Below are positions 32,044-40,523 of a stretch of 64,000 nt of DNA, piece by piece. The translations under genes were made by a program, and so were the position numbers. The stretch is from Salsipaludibacter sp963735045 (lineage in GTDB: Bacteria > Actinomycetota > Nitriliruptoria > Nitriliruptorales > Nitriliruptoraceae), in the NCBI GenBank assembly GCA_963735045.1, contig CAVTIZ010000002.1, positions 558,001 through 622,000 of the forward strand, given 5' to 3'. The notes under the pieces were generated by a model. It made no database searches. It had not been told where the DNA came from and was given only the letters and a program-made list of their open reading frames with translations. Position 1 is the stretch's first letter. Every line of letters starts with the position of its first letter.

Positions 32044-33489
32044 ATGAGCGCCACCTCGACCCCGTCCGCGCTGGACCTCAACTACGGCGTGGACGACGTC
32101 CCCAAGCCGTTCGGACGCGCGGTCGCGTTGTCGCTGCAGCACGTGCTGACCATGTTCGGCGCCACCATCGCGGTGCCGCTGATCCTGTCGGGGCCACTGG
32201 AGTTCGACGCCACCCAGACCGCGGTGCTGATCTCCTCGGCGTTCATCGCGTCGGGGCTGGCCACGGTCGCCCAGCTGACCATCGGGTCCCGGCTGCCGAT
32301 CGTGCAGGGGGTCTCGTTCGCCTTCCTCGGCGCGTTCTTCGCCATCATCGGGGCCCACTCGGGGGCCGAGGCGATGCAGTACATCGCCGGGGGCATCATC
32401 CTGGGAGGGGTCGTCGAGGCGGTCGTGGGCTACACCGGGCTGATCGGGACCCTGCAGAAGTACATCACCCCGATCACCATCGGACCGGTCATCGCCCTGA
32501 TCGGACTGAGCCTGTTCTCGGCCGCCGTGGGCAACGTCGTCACCGACGACAGCGGCCAGGGGAACTGGTGGATCGCGCTGCTGGTGATCGTGTTGGTGTT
32601 CCTGTTCTCGCTGGTGTGGTCCGCGCGCAACCGCTTCTTCGCCCTGTTCCCGATCCTGCTCGCGGTGGTGGTCGCCTACCTCGTCGCCCTGGTGCTGTCG
32701 CTGACCGGGCTGCTGGACGAGGGCAACCGGGCCTACGTGTCCTTCGGCGGGGTCGGCGCCACGCCGTGGATCCGCAACGTCGTCGGCGAGCGGGCGATCC
32801 TGTTCCCGTGGGGGCTGCCGAAGTTCGACCTCGGGTTCTTCATCGCCATCCTGGCGGCCTACATGGCCTCGGCGATCGAGTCGATCGGGGACTACAACGC
32901 CGTGTCGCGCATCGCGGGGCTGGGCAAGCCCGACAACTCGACGGTGTCGCGTGGCATCGGGTCCGAGGGCGTGGGCTGCGTCGCCACCGCCCTGGTGGGC
33001 GGGTTCGCGTCGACGTCGTATTCGGAGAACATCGGGCTGATCGGGCTGAGCAAGGTCGCCAGCCGCTACGTGGTGATGCTCGGGGCCGGCATCCTGGTGC
33101 TGCTGGGCTTCGTGTCCAAGATCGGGGCGATCGTGGCCACCATCCCACCGCCGATCGTGGGGGGCATCTACATGGCCCTGTTCGGGCTGATCGCCGGGGT
33201 CGGCCTGTCCAACCTCCAGTACGCCGACATGAACAGCCAGCGCAACCTCCTGATCGTCGGCTTCGTGCTGTTCATGGGGCTCGCGGTGCCCTACTACTTC
33301 GGGTTGCAGGCCGCGGAGTGGACGTTGTTCGGACAGGCGTGGCTGACCGACATCGTGCGCTCGATCGGGGCGTCGGGCATCGCCGTCGCGGCCGTGCTCG
33401 GGCTGGCGCTGGACAACCTCATCCCCGGCACCGACGAGGAGCGTGGCATCGTCGCGGTGGCCCCGGCCTCCGACCCCCCCATCGCCTGA
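32044..33489 (+). CDS. NCS2 (NAT) nucleobase permease, uracil/xanthine type
   Basis: A 481-residue inner-membrane transporter with about 12-14 hydrophobic segments. LQHVLTMFGATIAVPLIL is the N-terminal signature (TM1). SYSENIGLIGLSKVASR is the NAT motif (E-N-x-G-x4-T/S) in TM10. FAYMASAIESIGDY carries the conserved Glu of TM8. Such proteins bring in uracil, xanthine or urate with protons. Upstream of carbamate kinase and the FdrA set, and near a barbiturase-type enzyme, uptake of a pyrimidine or related ring is the best guess. A gap of 75 bases and a separate -10 box precede the next gene. Confidence 0.9.
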   Translation: MSATSTPSALDLNYGVDDVPKPFGRAVALSLQHVLTMFGATIAVPLILSGPLEFDATQTAVLISSAFIASGLATVAQLTIGSRLPIVQGVSFAFLGAFFAIIGAHSGAEAMQYIAGGIILGGVVEAVVGYTGLIGTLQKYITPITIGPVIALIGLSLFSAAVGNVVTDDSGQGNWWIALLVIVLVFLFSLVWSARNRFFALFPILLAVVVAYLVALVLSLTGLLDEGNRAYVSFGGVGATPWIRNVVGERAILFPWGLPKFDLGFFIAILAAYMASAIESIGDYNAVSRIAGLGKPDNSTVSRGIGSEGVGCVATALVGGFASTSYSENIGLIGLSKVASRYVVMLGAGILVLLGFVSKIGAIVATIPPPIVGGIYMALFGLIAGVGLSNLQYADMNSQRNLLIVGFVLFMGLAVPYYFGLQAAEWTLFGQAWLTDIVRSIGASGIAVAAVLGLALDNLIPGTDEERGIVAVAPASDPPIA

Positions 33490-33531
33490 CCGGCTCCCGG
33501 CGCACACGCCATGACCGGGTGGCAGCGCTCC

Positions 33532-33537
33532 TAGAGT
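33532..33537 (+). promoter_or_regulatory. Possible -10 box of the carbamate kinase operon
   Basis: TAGAGT 28 bases before the GTG at 33565 in the short gap after the permease. No good -35 hexamer is visible 16-18 bases upstream. If real, the four catabolic genes can be expressed apart from the permease. Confidence 0.3.
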
Positions 33538-33564
33538 GCGTCACGGATGCGCCGAGGAGGTCGC

Positions 33565-34524
33565 GTGGGAGCCGGTGTGGGTGGTCTGGTGGTCCTTGCG
33601 CTGGGTGGCAACGCCATCTCGCCGGCGGGGGGGTCCGGGTCGGCCGCCGAGCAGACCCGCAACCTGCGTGCCTCCATGGCCCAGGTCGCCGACCTGGTCG
33701 CCGACGGGGCCGACGTCGTCCTGACCCACGGCAACGGGCCGCAGGTGGGCGCCATCCTGATCAAGAACTTCCTGGCCCGCGACGTGGTCCCGGCGGTGCC
33801 GCTGGACTGGTGCGTCGCCAACACCCAGGCCACGATCGGGTTCGTGGCCGTCACGGCCCTGGAGCACCACCTGCGCGAGCGGGGGATCCAGCGACCGGTC
33901 GTGCCGCTGGTGTCGCGGATGCGCGTGGACGCCGACGACCCCGCCTTCGACCGTCCCACCAAGCCGGTCGGTCCGTGGCTGGACGAGGCCGAGGCCCGCG
34001 ACCTCGGCGAGCGCGACGGCCACGCCTACGCCCACCAGGGCGAGCGCGGCTGGCGGCGCCTGGTGGCCTCGCCGCACCCTCGTGAGTCGCTGGACCTCGA
34101 GGCGATCCGGCTGCTGCGCGCCGGCGGGGCCGTGGTCGTGGCCAACGGCGGTGGCGGCATCCCGATGGTGGCGCGGGACGGCTGGCTGGACGGGGTCGAG
34201 GCGGTCGTGGACAAGGACCTGTCCGCGGCCCTGCTGGCCCACGAGTTGGGGGCGGACGGGCTGTGCATCCTGACCGACGTGCCCGGTGTGGCCGTGGACT
34301 TCGGCACCGACGACCAGCGCTGGCTGGGCGAGGTCGGGCTGGCCGAGATGCGTGCCCACGCCGCCGACGGCCAGTTCCGGGCCGGTTCCATGGGCCCGAA
34401 GGTCGACGCCGCCTGTCGGTTCGTGGCCGCCAGCGGGTCGGTGGCCGCCATCGGGGCACTCGACGAGGTCCGTGCCGTGGCCCGTGGCCAGGCCGGGACC
34501 CGGATCGTGCCGGACCCGGCATGA
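33565..34524 (+). CDS. arcC: Carbamate kinase
   Basis: A 319-residue amino-acid-kinase-fold enzyme that transfers phosphate from carbamoyl phosphate to ADP, giving ATP, CO2 and NH3. Seen in order: VLALGGNAISPAG, VLTHGNGPQVGAIL, VANTQATIGF, PTKPVGPWL, LVASPHPRE, VVVANGGGGIPMV, AVVDKDLSAALLA and CILTDV, all at the expected spacing. I chose GTG at 33565 because GAGGAGG lies about 6 bases upstream; ATG at 33547 would add six residues before the core strand. Its stop overlaps the DUF2877 start, and no arginine deiminase or ornithine carbamoyltransferase is nearby, so its carbamoyl phosphate probably comes from the complex encoded downstream. Confidence 0.93.
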   Translation: MGAGVGGLVVLALGGNAISPAGGSGSAAEQTRNLRASMAQVADLVADGADVVLTHGNGPQVGAILIKNFLARDVVPAVPLDWCVANTQATIGFVAVTALEHHLRERGIQRPVVPLVSRMRVDADDPAFDRPTKPVGPWLDEAEARDLGERDGHAYAHQGERGWRRLVASPHPRESLDLEAIRLLRAGGAVVVANGGGGIPMVARDGWLDGVEAVVDKDLSAALLAHELGADGLCILTDVPGVAVDFGTDDQRWLGEVGLAEMRAHAADGQFRAGSMGPKVDAACRFVAASGSVAAIGALDEVRAVARGQAGTRIVPDPA

Positions 34525-35459
34525 GGCCGCGGCGCGTGGTCCCGGCGGCCGCCAGCGACTGGCTCCGCCAGCGCCTGGGCCGGACCTGGACACGGGGCGA
34601 GGTGGTCGGCGTCGGTGAGCGTGCGGCCTACGTCCGACTGGACCACGGCCGCCCGCACGCATCCGTCGCACCCCGGTACCGGCCCCTGCTGGCGCTGGAG
34701 GGTCCCGGGGCCGTCGGCCTGCCCAACGGGATCGACGTGGCCGACCCGGGCGTCGTCGAGCACCTGCGGGTGGGCACGCCGGTCGTGGTGGATCCCGTCG
34801 AGGTGCGCATCGACACGGTGGTGGTGGCGGTGCGTCGCTGGCGGCGCAGTCGACCGACGACCGGGCCGGCCGACGCCCGGACCGTGCGCCGACGCCTCCG
34901 GGCCCTGGGCATCGAGCCGACACGTCCGGTCCCGCGGGGCTGGCCCGACCCGCCGGCCCGGCTGCTGGAGGGGGTCGCGGGTCTGGCCGGGCTGGAGGGG
35001 CCCGACGGGCCGGGGGCGGGGTCGAGCGTGGACGCCCTGCTGGCCCGGCTGCTGGGCTGGGGGCCGGGCTCCACCCCGTCCGGTGACGACCTGCTGGCGG
35101 CCTGGATCGCGACCGCGACGGTGCTGGCCGCGGGACGACCGTCGGCACAGGCCAGGGTGGTGGCTGCCGTGCGCGTCCGGGCGGCCACGCACACGACCGC
35201 GTTGTCGGCGACCCTGCTGGACGCGGCCGGCGACGGCGCGATGGCCCGCCCCGCCGCGGCCGTGCTGGCCGCGCTGACGGCACCACCCGGACACGCCGAC
35301 GGCCGCCACGACCGTGTCGCAGAGTTGTCCGCGCGGCTCGACGACCTCGCGACCGTGGGCCACACGTCGGGTCGCGACCTCGCATGCGGCATGCTGGGAG
35401 CCGTGGTCCACCACCTGGGCGTCCCGACCGCCGCCACCCCCCGATCCGAAGGCACCTGA
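34521..35459 (+). CDS. DUF2877 protein, AllH-like subunit of a ureide carbamoyltransferase
   Basis: A 312-residue protein with the family hallmarks WGPGSTPSGDDLLAAW near residue 185 and VGHTSGRDLACGML near the C-terminus. In E. coli the matching protein (YlbF/AllH) is one of three needed, with FdrA/AllF and YlbE/AllG, to convert oxalurate and phosphate to oxamate and carbamoyl phosphate. The N-terminal half (EVVGVGERAAYVRLDHG) is beta-rich. ATG overlaps the carbamate kinase stop and only 1 base separates it from fdrA, so the subunits are almost certainly made together. The true substrate here is unknown. Confidence 0.85.
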   Translation: MRPRRVVPAAASDWLRQRLGRTWTRGEVVGVGERAAYVRLDHGRPHASVAPRYRPLLALEGPGAVGLPNGIDVADPGVVEHLRVGTPVVVDPVEVRIDTVVVAVRRWRRSRPTTGPADARTVRRRLRALGIEPTRPVPRGWPDPPARLLEGVAGLAGLEGPDGPGAGSSVDALLARLLGWGPGSTPSGDDLLAAWIATATVLAAGRPSAQARVVAAVRVRAATHTTALSATLLDAAGDGAMARPAAAVLAALTAPPGHADGRHDRVAELSARLDDLATVGHTSGRDLACGMLGAVVHHLGVPTAATPRSEGT

Positions 35460-35460
35460 C

Positions 35461-36930
35461 ATGCCCGAGCACCTCGCCACCCGCCAGGGCGTCTACGCCG
35501 ACTCGGTCAGCCTCATGCAGGTGTCCCGCGCCGTGGCCGACGTCGACGGCGTCGAGGCGGCCCTGGTCGCCATGGGCACGCCCGTCAACCTCGACCTGCT
35601 GCCCGGCATGGGCTTCGACGCCGACGTCGTGGCTGCGGGCCCCAACGACCTCGTCGTGGCCGTCCGGGCGGTCGACGACGACGCCCTGGCCGCGGGGCTG
35701 GACGCCGTCGACGATGGCCTGGCCGGGACCCGAGGTCGAGGGGGCGGAGGCGGCTTCGGGGTCGCCCCGGCACCGCGCACGACCGCCGACGCCATCGACG
35801 CCGACACCACCCTCGTGCTGGTGTCGACACCCGGCGAGCACGCCGTGCAGGAGGCCCGGGACGCCATCGCGGCCGGCGTCGACGTGATGGTGTTCTCCGA
35901 CCACGTCGCCGTGGCCGACGAGGTCGCGCTCAAGCAGGCCGCCCACGACGCCGGCGTGCTGGTGATGGGTCCCGACGCCGGGACCGCGATCGTGTCCGGC
36001 GTCGGGTTGGGCTTCGCCAACGTCGTGGCCCCGGGTCCGGTCGGGATCGTGGCCGCGTCCGGCACCGGGGCCCAGCACCTGACCTGCCTGCTGGACGACG
36101 CCGGCATCGGGACCAGCCATGTCCTTGGCGTCGGCGGTCGTGACCTGTCGGCCGAGGTGGGGGGCCGCGCCACGCTCGACGCGCTCGCCCTGCTCGACGA
36201 CGACCCGGCCACGGAACTGGTCGTGGTGCTGTCCAAGCCACCGGCGCCGGCCGTGGCCGAGGCGGTCCGGGCGGCGGCCGACGCGGCCACCACACCGGTC
36301 GTGCTCGCCCTCCTCGGTCCCGACGGCGACGACCTCACGAGCGTGGCGAGCACGGTCGCCGAGGCACTCGGACGACAACCCGTCGACCCGCCGAGCTGGC
36401 CGGCCGGTGAACCGCCGCGACCACGGCCGGGGCGCCTGGTGGGCCTGTTCGCCGGCGGCACGCTGGCGACCGAGGCCGCCCTGGTCGCGGCCGAGGTCCT
36501 GGACGACCCCGTCCACGCCAACGTCGCCGGCGCGGTCACCACGGCCCTGGACGGTGCGATGACCGCCGAGGGCCACGTCGTGGTCGACCTGGGCGAGGAC
36601 GACTTCACCGCGGGGCGGCCACACCCGATGATCGACCAGTCGCTGCGCGTGGACCGGATCGCGGCCGAGGCCCCCACCACCGCGGTGCTGCTGCTGGACG
36701 TGGTGCTGGGCCACGGCGCCCACCCCGACCCGGCCGGCGAACTGGCCCCGGCCGTGGAGGCTGCGCGTCGGGCCAACCCCGACCTGGCGGTGGTGGTCTC
36801 GCTGTGCGGGGCCGCGTCCGACCCCCAGGGCCGCGACGACCAGGCGGCGACCCTGGTCGCGGCCGGCGCCGACGTGCATGCCTCCAACGCCGCGGCCGCG
36901 CGCGCGGCCGCCGCCCTGATCGGAGCCTGA
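35461..36930 (+). CDS. fdrA: FdrA-family protein, AllF-like subunit of a ureide carbamoyltransferase
   Basis: A 489-residue protein related to the CoA-binding and ligase domains of succinyl-CoA synthetase. It shows VVAPGPVGIVAASGTGAQHLTCLLDD, GIGTSHVLGVGGRDLSAEVGG and LVVVLSKPP. The second half has GLFAGGTLATEAA and DLGEDDFTAGRPHPMIDQSLR, the FdrA signature with His and Asp residues near the presumed phospho-site. The E. coli homologue is part of oxamate carbamoyltransferase. A glycine run near residue 95 is a linker. It lies 1 base after DUF2877 and 1 base before DUF1116. Confidence 0.9.
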   Translation: MPEHLATRQGVYADSVSLMQVSRAVADVDGVEAALVAMGTPVNLDLLPGMGFDADVVAAGPNDLVVAVRAVDDDALAAGLDAVDDGLAGTRGRGGGGGFGVAPAPRTTADAIDADTTLVLVSTPGEHAVQEARDAIAAGVDVMVFSDHVAVADEVALKQAAHDAGVLVMGPDAGTAIVSGVGLGFANVVAPGPVGIVAASGTGAQHLTCLLDDAGIGTSHVLGVGGRDLSAEVGGRATLDALALLDDDPATELVVVLSKPPAPAVAEAVRAAADAATTPVVLALLGPDGDDLTSVASTVAEALGRQPVDPPSWPAGEPPRPRPGRLVGLFAGGTLATEAALVAAEVLDDPVHANVAGAVTTALDGAMTAEGHVVVDLGEDDFTAGRPHPMIDQSLRVDRIAAEAPTTAVLLLDVVLGHGAHPDPAGELAPAVEAARRANPDLAVVVSLCGAASDPQGRDDQAATLVAAGADVHASNAAAARAAAALIGA

Positions 36931-36931
36931 C

Positions 36932-38320
36932 ATGTCCGCACGACTGCTCACCACCGACCCCCACGTCGTCACCGTCGGCGTGGACCTGTTCGAGCGCACG
37001 TTGCAGGACCAGGGTGTGCCCGTGACCGCGGTCGACTGGCGTCCGCCCCAGGTCGAGGGGGCCACCCTGGGCCGCGCCGCCGCGGCGGCGACCGAACCCA
37101 ACGCCGAGGCGTTCGACCGGTTGGTGGCCGCCGACCCGCACTGGGTCGGGATCGCCACCGCCCGGGAGGCGGTGGGGCTGGAGGTCGGCCAGTTCCTCCA
37201 CGCGGGGCCGCCGCTGACCTGGGAGCGGGCGTCGGGGCCGATGCGCGGTGCCCTGATCGCCGGGATGCTGTTCGAGGGCATGGCCGACACGCCCGACCAG
37301 GCGATCGCGATCGGCGAGGCCGGGCAGCTCGAGCTCAGCCCGTGCCACGCCGCCGGTGCGGTGGGGCCCATGGCCGGTGTCGTGTCGCCGTCGATGCCGA
37401 TGTTCCGGGTCCACAACGACGCGTTCGGCAACGACGCGTGGTGCACGCTCAACGAGGGGCTCGGCAAGGTGCAGCGCTACGGGGCCTACGGCGACGAGGT
37501 CATCGAGCGACTCGCCTGGATGCGCGACGTGCTGGGTCCGGCGCTGGCCGACGCGGTCGGCGTCCATGGTCCGGTCGACCTGCGGTCCCTGATCGCCAAT
37601 GCCCTGCAGATGGGCGACGAGTTGCACAACCGCAACCGCGCGGCCACGTCGTTGTTCGTCCGCGAGGTCGTGCCGTCGCTGCTGGAGACCGGGCGGTCGT
37701 CCGACCAGCTCGCCGAGGTCGCCCGGTTCGTCGATGGCAACGACCACTTCTTCCTCAACCTGGTCATGCCGGCGGCCAAGGCCGCCGCGGACCCCTGCCG
37801 TGACCTCGCGGGATCCTCGATGGTCGTGGCCATGGCCCGCAACGGCACCGACTTCGGCATCCAGGTGTCGGGCACCGGCGACCAGTGGTTCACCGCGCCG
37901 GCCGAGGTGCCCGACGGGCTGTTCCTCGGTGACTACACGGCCGAGGACGCCAATCCCGACATCGGGGACTCCACCATCACCGAGACCGCGGGCGTCGGTG
38001 GGTTCGCCATGGCCGCGGCGCCGGCGATCGTGAAGTTCATCGGTGGCGAGGTCGCCGACGCGCTGGCCGCCACGCAGTCGATGTACGCGATCACGCTCGG
38101 CGAGCACCCGGCCTTCCAGGTCCCGATCCTGGACTTCCGGGGGACCCCGACCGGCATCGACGTCATCCGCATCGCGCGGACCGGGGTCGTCCCGTTCGTC
38201 AACACCGGGATCGCCGGCAGGGTGGCCGGGACCGGGCAGGTCGGTGCCGGGTTGGTGACGCCACCCATGGCCGTGTTCACCGACGCCGTCACGGCCCTGG
38301 CCGACGCGGCCGCGGTCTGA
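36932..38320 (+). CDS. DUF1116 protein, AllG-like subunit of a ureide carbamoyltransferase
   Basis: A 462-residue protein of the YlbE/YahG family. Conserved-looking parts are WRPPQVEGATLG, LELSPCHAAGAVGPMAGVVSPSMPMF, NRAATSLFVREVVP, MARNGTDFGIQVSGTGDQWF and PAFQVPILDFRGTPTGIDV. Its E. coli homologue YlbE (AllG) works with AllF and AllH in oxamate carbamoyltransferase. It closes the four-gene operon (kinase, DUF2877, FdrA, DUF1116). Some bacteria carry several copies of this set with different ring-opening enzymes, which is why a non-oxalurate substrate is possible here. Confidence 0.88.
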   Translation: MSARLLTTDPHVVTVGVDLFERTLQDQGVPVTAVDWRPPQVEGATLGRAAAAATEPNAEAFDRLVAADPHWVGIATAREAVGLEVGQFLHAGPPLTWERASGPMRGALIAGMLFEGMADTPDQAIAIGEAGQLELSPCHAAGAVGPMAGVVSPSMPMFRVHNDAFGNDAWCTLNEGLGKVQRYGAYGDEVIERLAWMRDVLGPALADAVGVHGPVDLRSLIANALQMGDELHNRNRAATSLFVREVVPSLLETGRSSDQLAEVARFVDGNDHFFLNLVMPAAKAAADPCRDLAGSSMVVAMARNGTDFGIQVSGTGDQWFTAPAEVPDGLFLGDYTAEDANPDIGDSTITETAGVGGFAMAAAPAIVKFIGGEVADALAATQSMYAITLGEHPAFQVPILDFRGTPTGIDVIRIARTGVVPFVNTGIAGRVAGTGQVGAGLVTPPMAVFTDAVTALADAAAV

Positions 38321-38412
38321 CACGCGCCACGCCGCACGTGGACGAGGCAGACTGGACGGGCCGGACCGGACGGGCGTCGGCGGGTCCTCGCCGACCATGA
38401 TCGTGACGAGGT

Positions 38413-39972
38413 GTGCACGTGCGTGTGGCGCTGCGACTCGTGGTGGTGGCCGTGGTGGTCGCGGTCGTGGCCGTCGTGGCCTCGGTCGTGGGTGGCGACC
38501 AGCCCACGCCGTCGACGTCGTCCGACGGCCCCTCCGGGGGTCCCACGCCGGCAGCGACCACCGTGACCTCCCCCGAGCCCGCCGGCCGGGCGTCGTCGGG
38601 TCCGGACGACCCGTCGTCGGCAGGGACCGCGCTGGCCGCCACCGCGGTGGACGCGATCGCGTGGTGCCTGCCCCAGCGAAGCACCATCGACGGGTCGTCC
38701 CTGGTGCTGGCGGTGCCACCCGACGGCGAGCCGGTGGCGGCGACGTCGCATCCGTTGCGTCGACCCGACGAGGTCGTGGCCGTCGAGGTCGTGGCCGGGC
38801 AGGCGACGACCCGGTCCGTGGACCCACCCACGGATGCGCTGGAGGTCGGCGCCGACGGGGGCCTGGTGGCCGCGCGGGTCAGCACCTTCCCCCGGGGCCC
38901 GGCCGGCACGATCGCCGGGCCGTGCCCGACCGACCTGGTCGCCGAGGCCGTGATCCCGGGCATGGGCACCGCTGACGGCTCGTCGGCACTGGTCGCGATC
39001 GGCAATCCGTCGGACCACGAGGTCGCCGTGGCGTTCGACCTGCTGACCCCGGACGGACGCGAGCTCCCGGACTACATGCAGTTCATCCCGATCGCCCCGG
39101 GGGCGACGACGGTGGTGTTCGCCGACGACGTCGCCTCCGACCGGGAGGACCTGGCCGTGCGGGTGCGGGCCGACGACGGGCGCGTCGCGGTCACCGCGAT
39201 GCGCCAGCAACCCGGGACCACCGGACCGGTGGCGGGTCGGACCGCCGTCGTGGCACCCGCCGCGCCGGCCCCGTCGTGGATCCTGCCGTGGGTCGCGACC
39301 GCCGGTGACCCCGCGGCCGGCCTGGGCGACCCCGGCGCCACCACCGGGGCGGTGGACACCACGTTGTGGGTGGCCAACCCCGGCACCGAGCCGGCCACGG
39401 TGCGCGTGGACCTGACCACGTCCGACGGGCGGGTGCCCACGGGTGCGCCGGTGCCCCCGGTGCCACCCGACGGCGTCGTCCGCGTCGACCTGGCCGCGGA
39501 CCTCGCGGACCTCACCGGCGACGTGGGCGCCGTGGTCATCTCCGATGCCGACACGCCGGTGGTGGTGGCCGCCGGGACCGAGGTCGTCGCCGGCGACACG
39601 CCGCAGCGGACCGGCATCGCGACCGTCACGGGCCATCCCGGGGCCGCGACGTCGTGGGTCGCGGTCGGACCCTCCGGTCCCGGCCGGCGCCACCTCGTGA
39701 CCATCACCAACCCCGGCGACGGACCTGCCACGGTGGCGGTCAGCGCGGCGGGCGGCCACGGCGCGATCACCGTGTCCCCGCCGGGCGGCCTGGCGGTGCC
39801 CCCCGGGGCGACCACCACCGTGGAGGTCCCCGCGCCGGTCGGGGACGACCCCACGCTGGCCGTGTTCGTCACGGCCACGACCGGCGCCGTGGTCACCAGC
39901 CTGCGATCGGGCCTGTCCGGCCCCGGACCGCTCGACCTGGTCCATGCCGCCGCCGCAGCCCCCGCCGGGTGA
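38413..39972 (+). CDS. Secreted or membrane-anchored beta-rich protein (DUF5719-like)
   Basis: A 519-residue protein. Residues about 4-27 (VRVALRLVVVAVVVAVVAVVASVV) form a signal anchor, followed by a Ser/Thr/Pro-rich linker. The rest is made of beta-sandwich repeats with ALVAIGNPSDHEVAVAFDLLTPDG, TTLWVANPGTEPATVRVDL and LVTITNPGDGPATVAVSA, the layout of the actinobacterial DUF5719 family, probably outside the cell. No catalytic motif is seen. GTG at 38413 with GACGAGG upstream was chosen; it stands alone between the carbamoyltransferase operon and the VOC gene. Confidence 0.6.
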   Translation: MHVRVALRLVVVAVVVAVVAVVASVVGGDQPTPSTSSDGPSGGPTPAATTVTSPEPAGRASSGPDDPSSAGTALAATAVDAIAWCLPQRSTIDGSSLVLAVPPDGEPVAATSHPLRRPDEVVAVEVVAGQATTRSVDPPTDALEVGADGGLVAARVSTFPRGPAGTIAGPCPTDLVAEAVIPGMGTADGSSALVAIGNPSDHEVAVAFDLLTPDGRELPDYMQFIPIAPGATTVVFADDVASDREDLAVRVRADDGRVAVTAMRQQPGTTGPVAGRTAVVAPAAPAPSWILPWVATAGDPAAGLGDPGATTGAVDTTLWVANPGTEPATVRVDLTTSDGRVPTGAPVPPVPPDGVVRVDLAADLADLTGDVGAVVISDADTPVVVAAGTEVVAGDTPQRTGIATVTGHPGAATSWVAVGPSGPGRRHLVTITNPGDGPATVAVSAAGGHGAITVSPPGGLAVPPGATTTVEVPAPVGDDPTLAVFVTATTGAVVTSLRSGLSGPGPLDLVHAAAAAPAG

Positions 39973-40044
39973 GCCGTCGGCCGTCGTGCACGCCCAACGG
40001 CCCACAGGAACGCCAGCGTGACCCGACGTCGCCGCGGCCGGTGC

Positions 40045-40413
40045 TCAGTCCCGTTCGGGCAGTTGCTGGAGGGCCCACTGGTTGCCGTCCGGGTCGGCGA
40101 AGTACACGAACTCCCCCCAGGACTGGTGGTCGACCTCGCTGACGGCGATGCCGCGCTGGACCAGGTCGGCGCGGATCGCGGCCGCGTCGGCCACGACCAT
40201 CTGGAGGCCGTGCTGCGATCCCGGCGCCATGTCGGTCAGGCCCTCGCCGAGGTAGATGGAGCAGGCCGAGCCCGGCGGGGTCAGTTGCACGAATCGGACG
40301 TCGTCACTGACGCGCCGGTCGTGGTCGCAGGTGAACCCCACGCGGACGTAGAAGTCGCGGGCGCGGTCGACGTCGGTCACGGGGACGGGGGCGAGTTCGA
40401 GGCGCATGTCCAT
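40045..40413 (-). CDS. VOC (glyoxalase/bleomycin-resistance fold) protein
   Basis: A 122-residue single-domain protein: LELAPVPVTDVDRARDFYVRVGF starts the first beta-alpha-beta-beta-beta unit, and GEFVYFADPDGNQWALQQLP ends the second with the typical metal-site Glu/His region. Enzyme activity is not predictable. The start is ATG at 40413 (a second in-frame ATG at 40407 is possible). It is divergent from a WYL regulator, with a long inverted repeat between them, so it is the likely target of that regulator. Confidence 0.8.
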   Translation of the reverse strand: MDMRLELAPVPVTDVDRARDFYVRVGFTCDHDRRVSDDVRFVQLTPPGSACSIYLGEGLTDMAPGSQHGLQMVVADAAAIRADLVQRGIAVSEVDHQSWGEFVYFADPDGNQWALQQLPERD

Positions 40414-40465
40414 GTCGGTGGTGTCCTTGGCGAGGTGGCGGCCACCCCCGGGTGGGAGCGGTGGT

Positions 40466-40520
40466 CCCAGTGTCCGGGTGAACATGGACAACCCATGGCC
40501 AGTTTCACGGGCACACTGGG
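40466..40520 (+). promoter_or_regulatory. Inverted repeat between VOC and WYL-regulator genes
   Basis: CCCAGTGT (40466-40473) is matched by ACACTGGG (40513-40520), and the flanking inner bases CCGGGTGAAC and GTTTCACGGG continue the pairing with one or two mismatches. CATGG occurs twice in the middle. The palindrome ends 3 bases before the regulator ATG at 40524 and is a good operator for a dimeric or tetrameric regulator of both genes. Confidence 0.6.
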
Positions 40521-40523
40521 GGC

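Noticed and set aside
33565..34524. Arginine deiminase pathway carbamate kinase
   Set aside because: No arginine deiminase, ornithine carbamoyltransferase or arginine-ornithine antiporter is present, while the gene overlaps a DUF2877/FdrA/DUF1116 operon.
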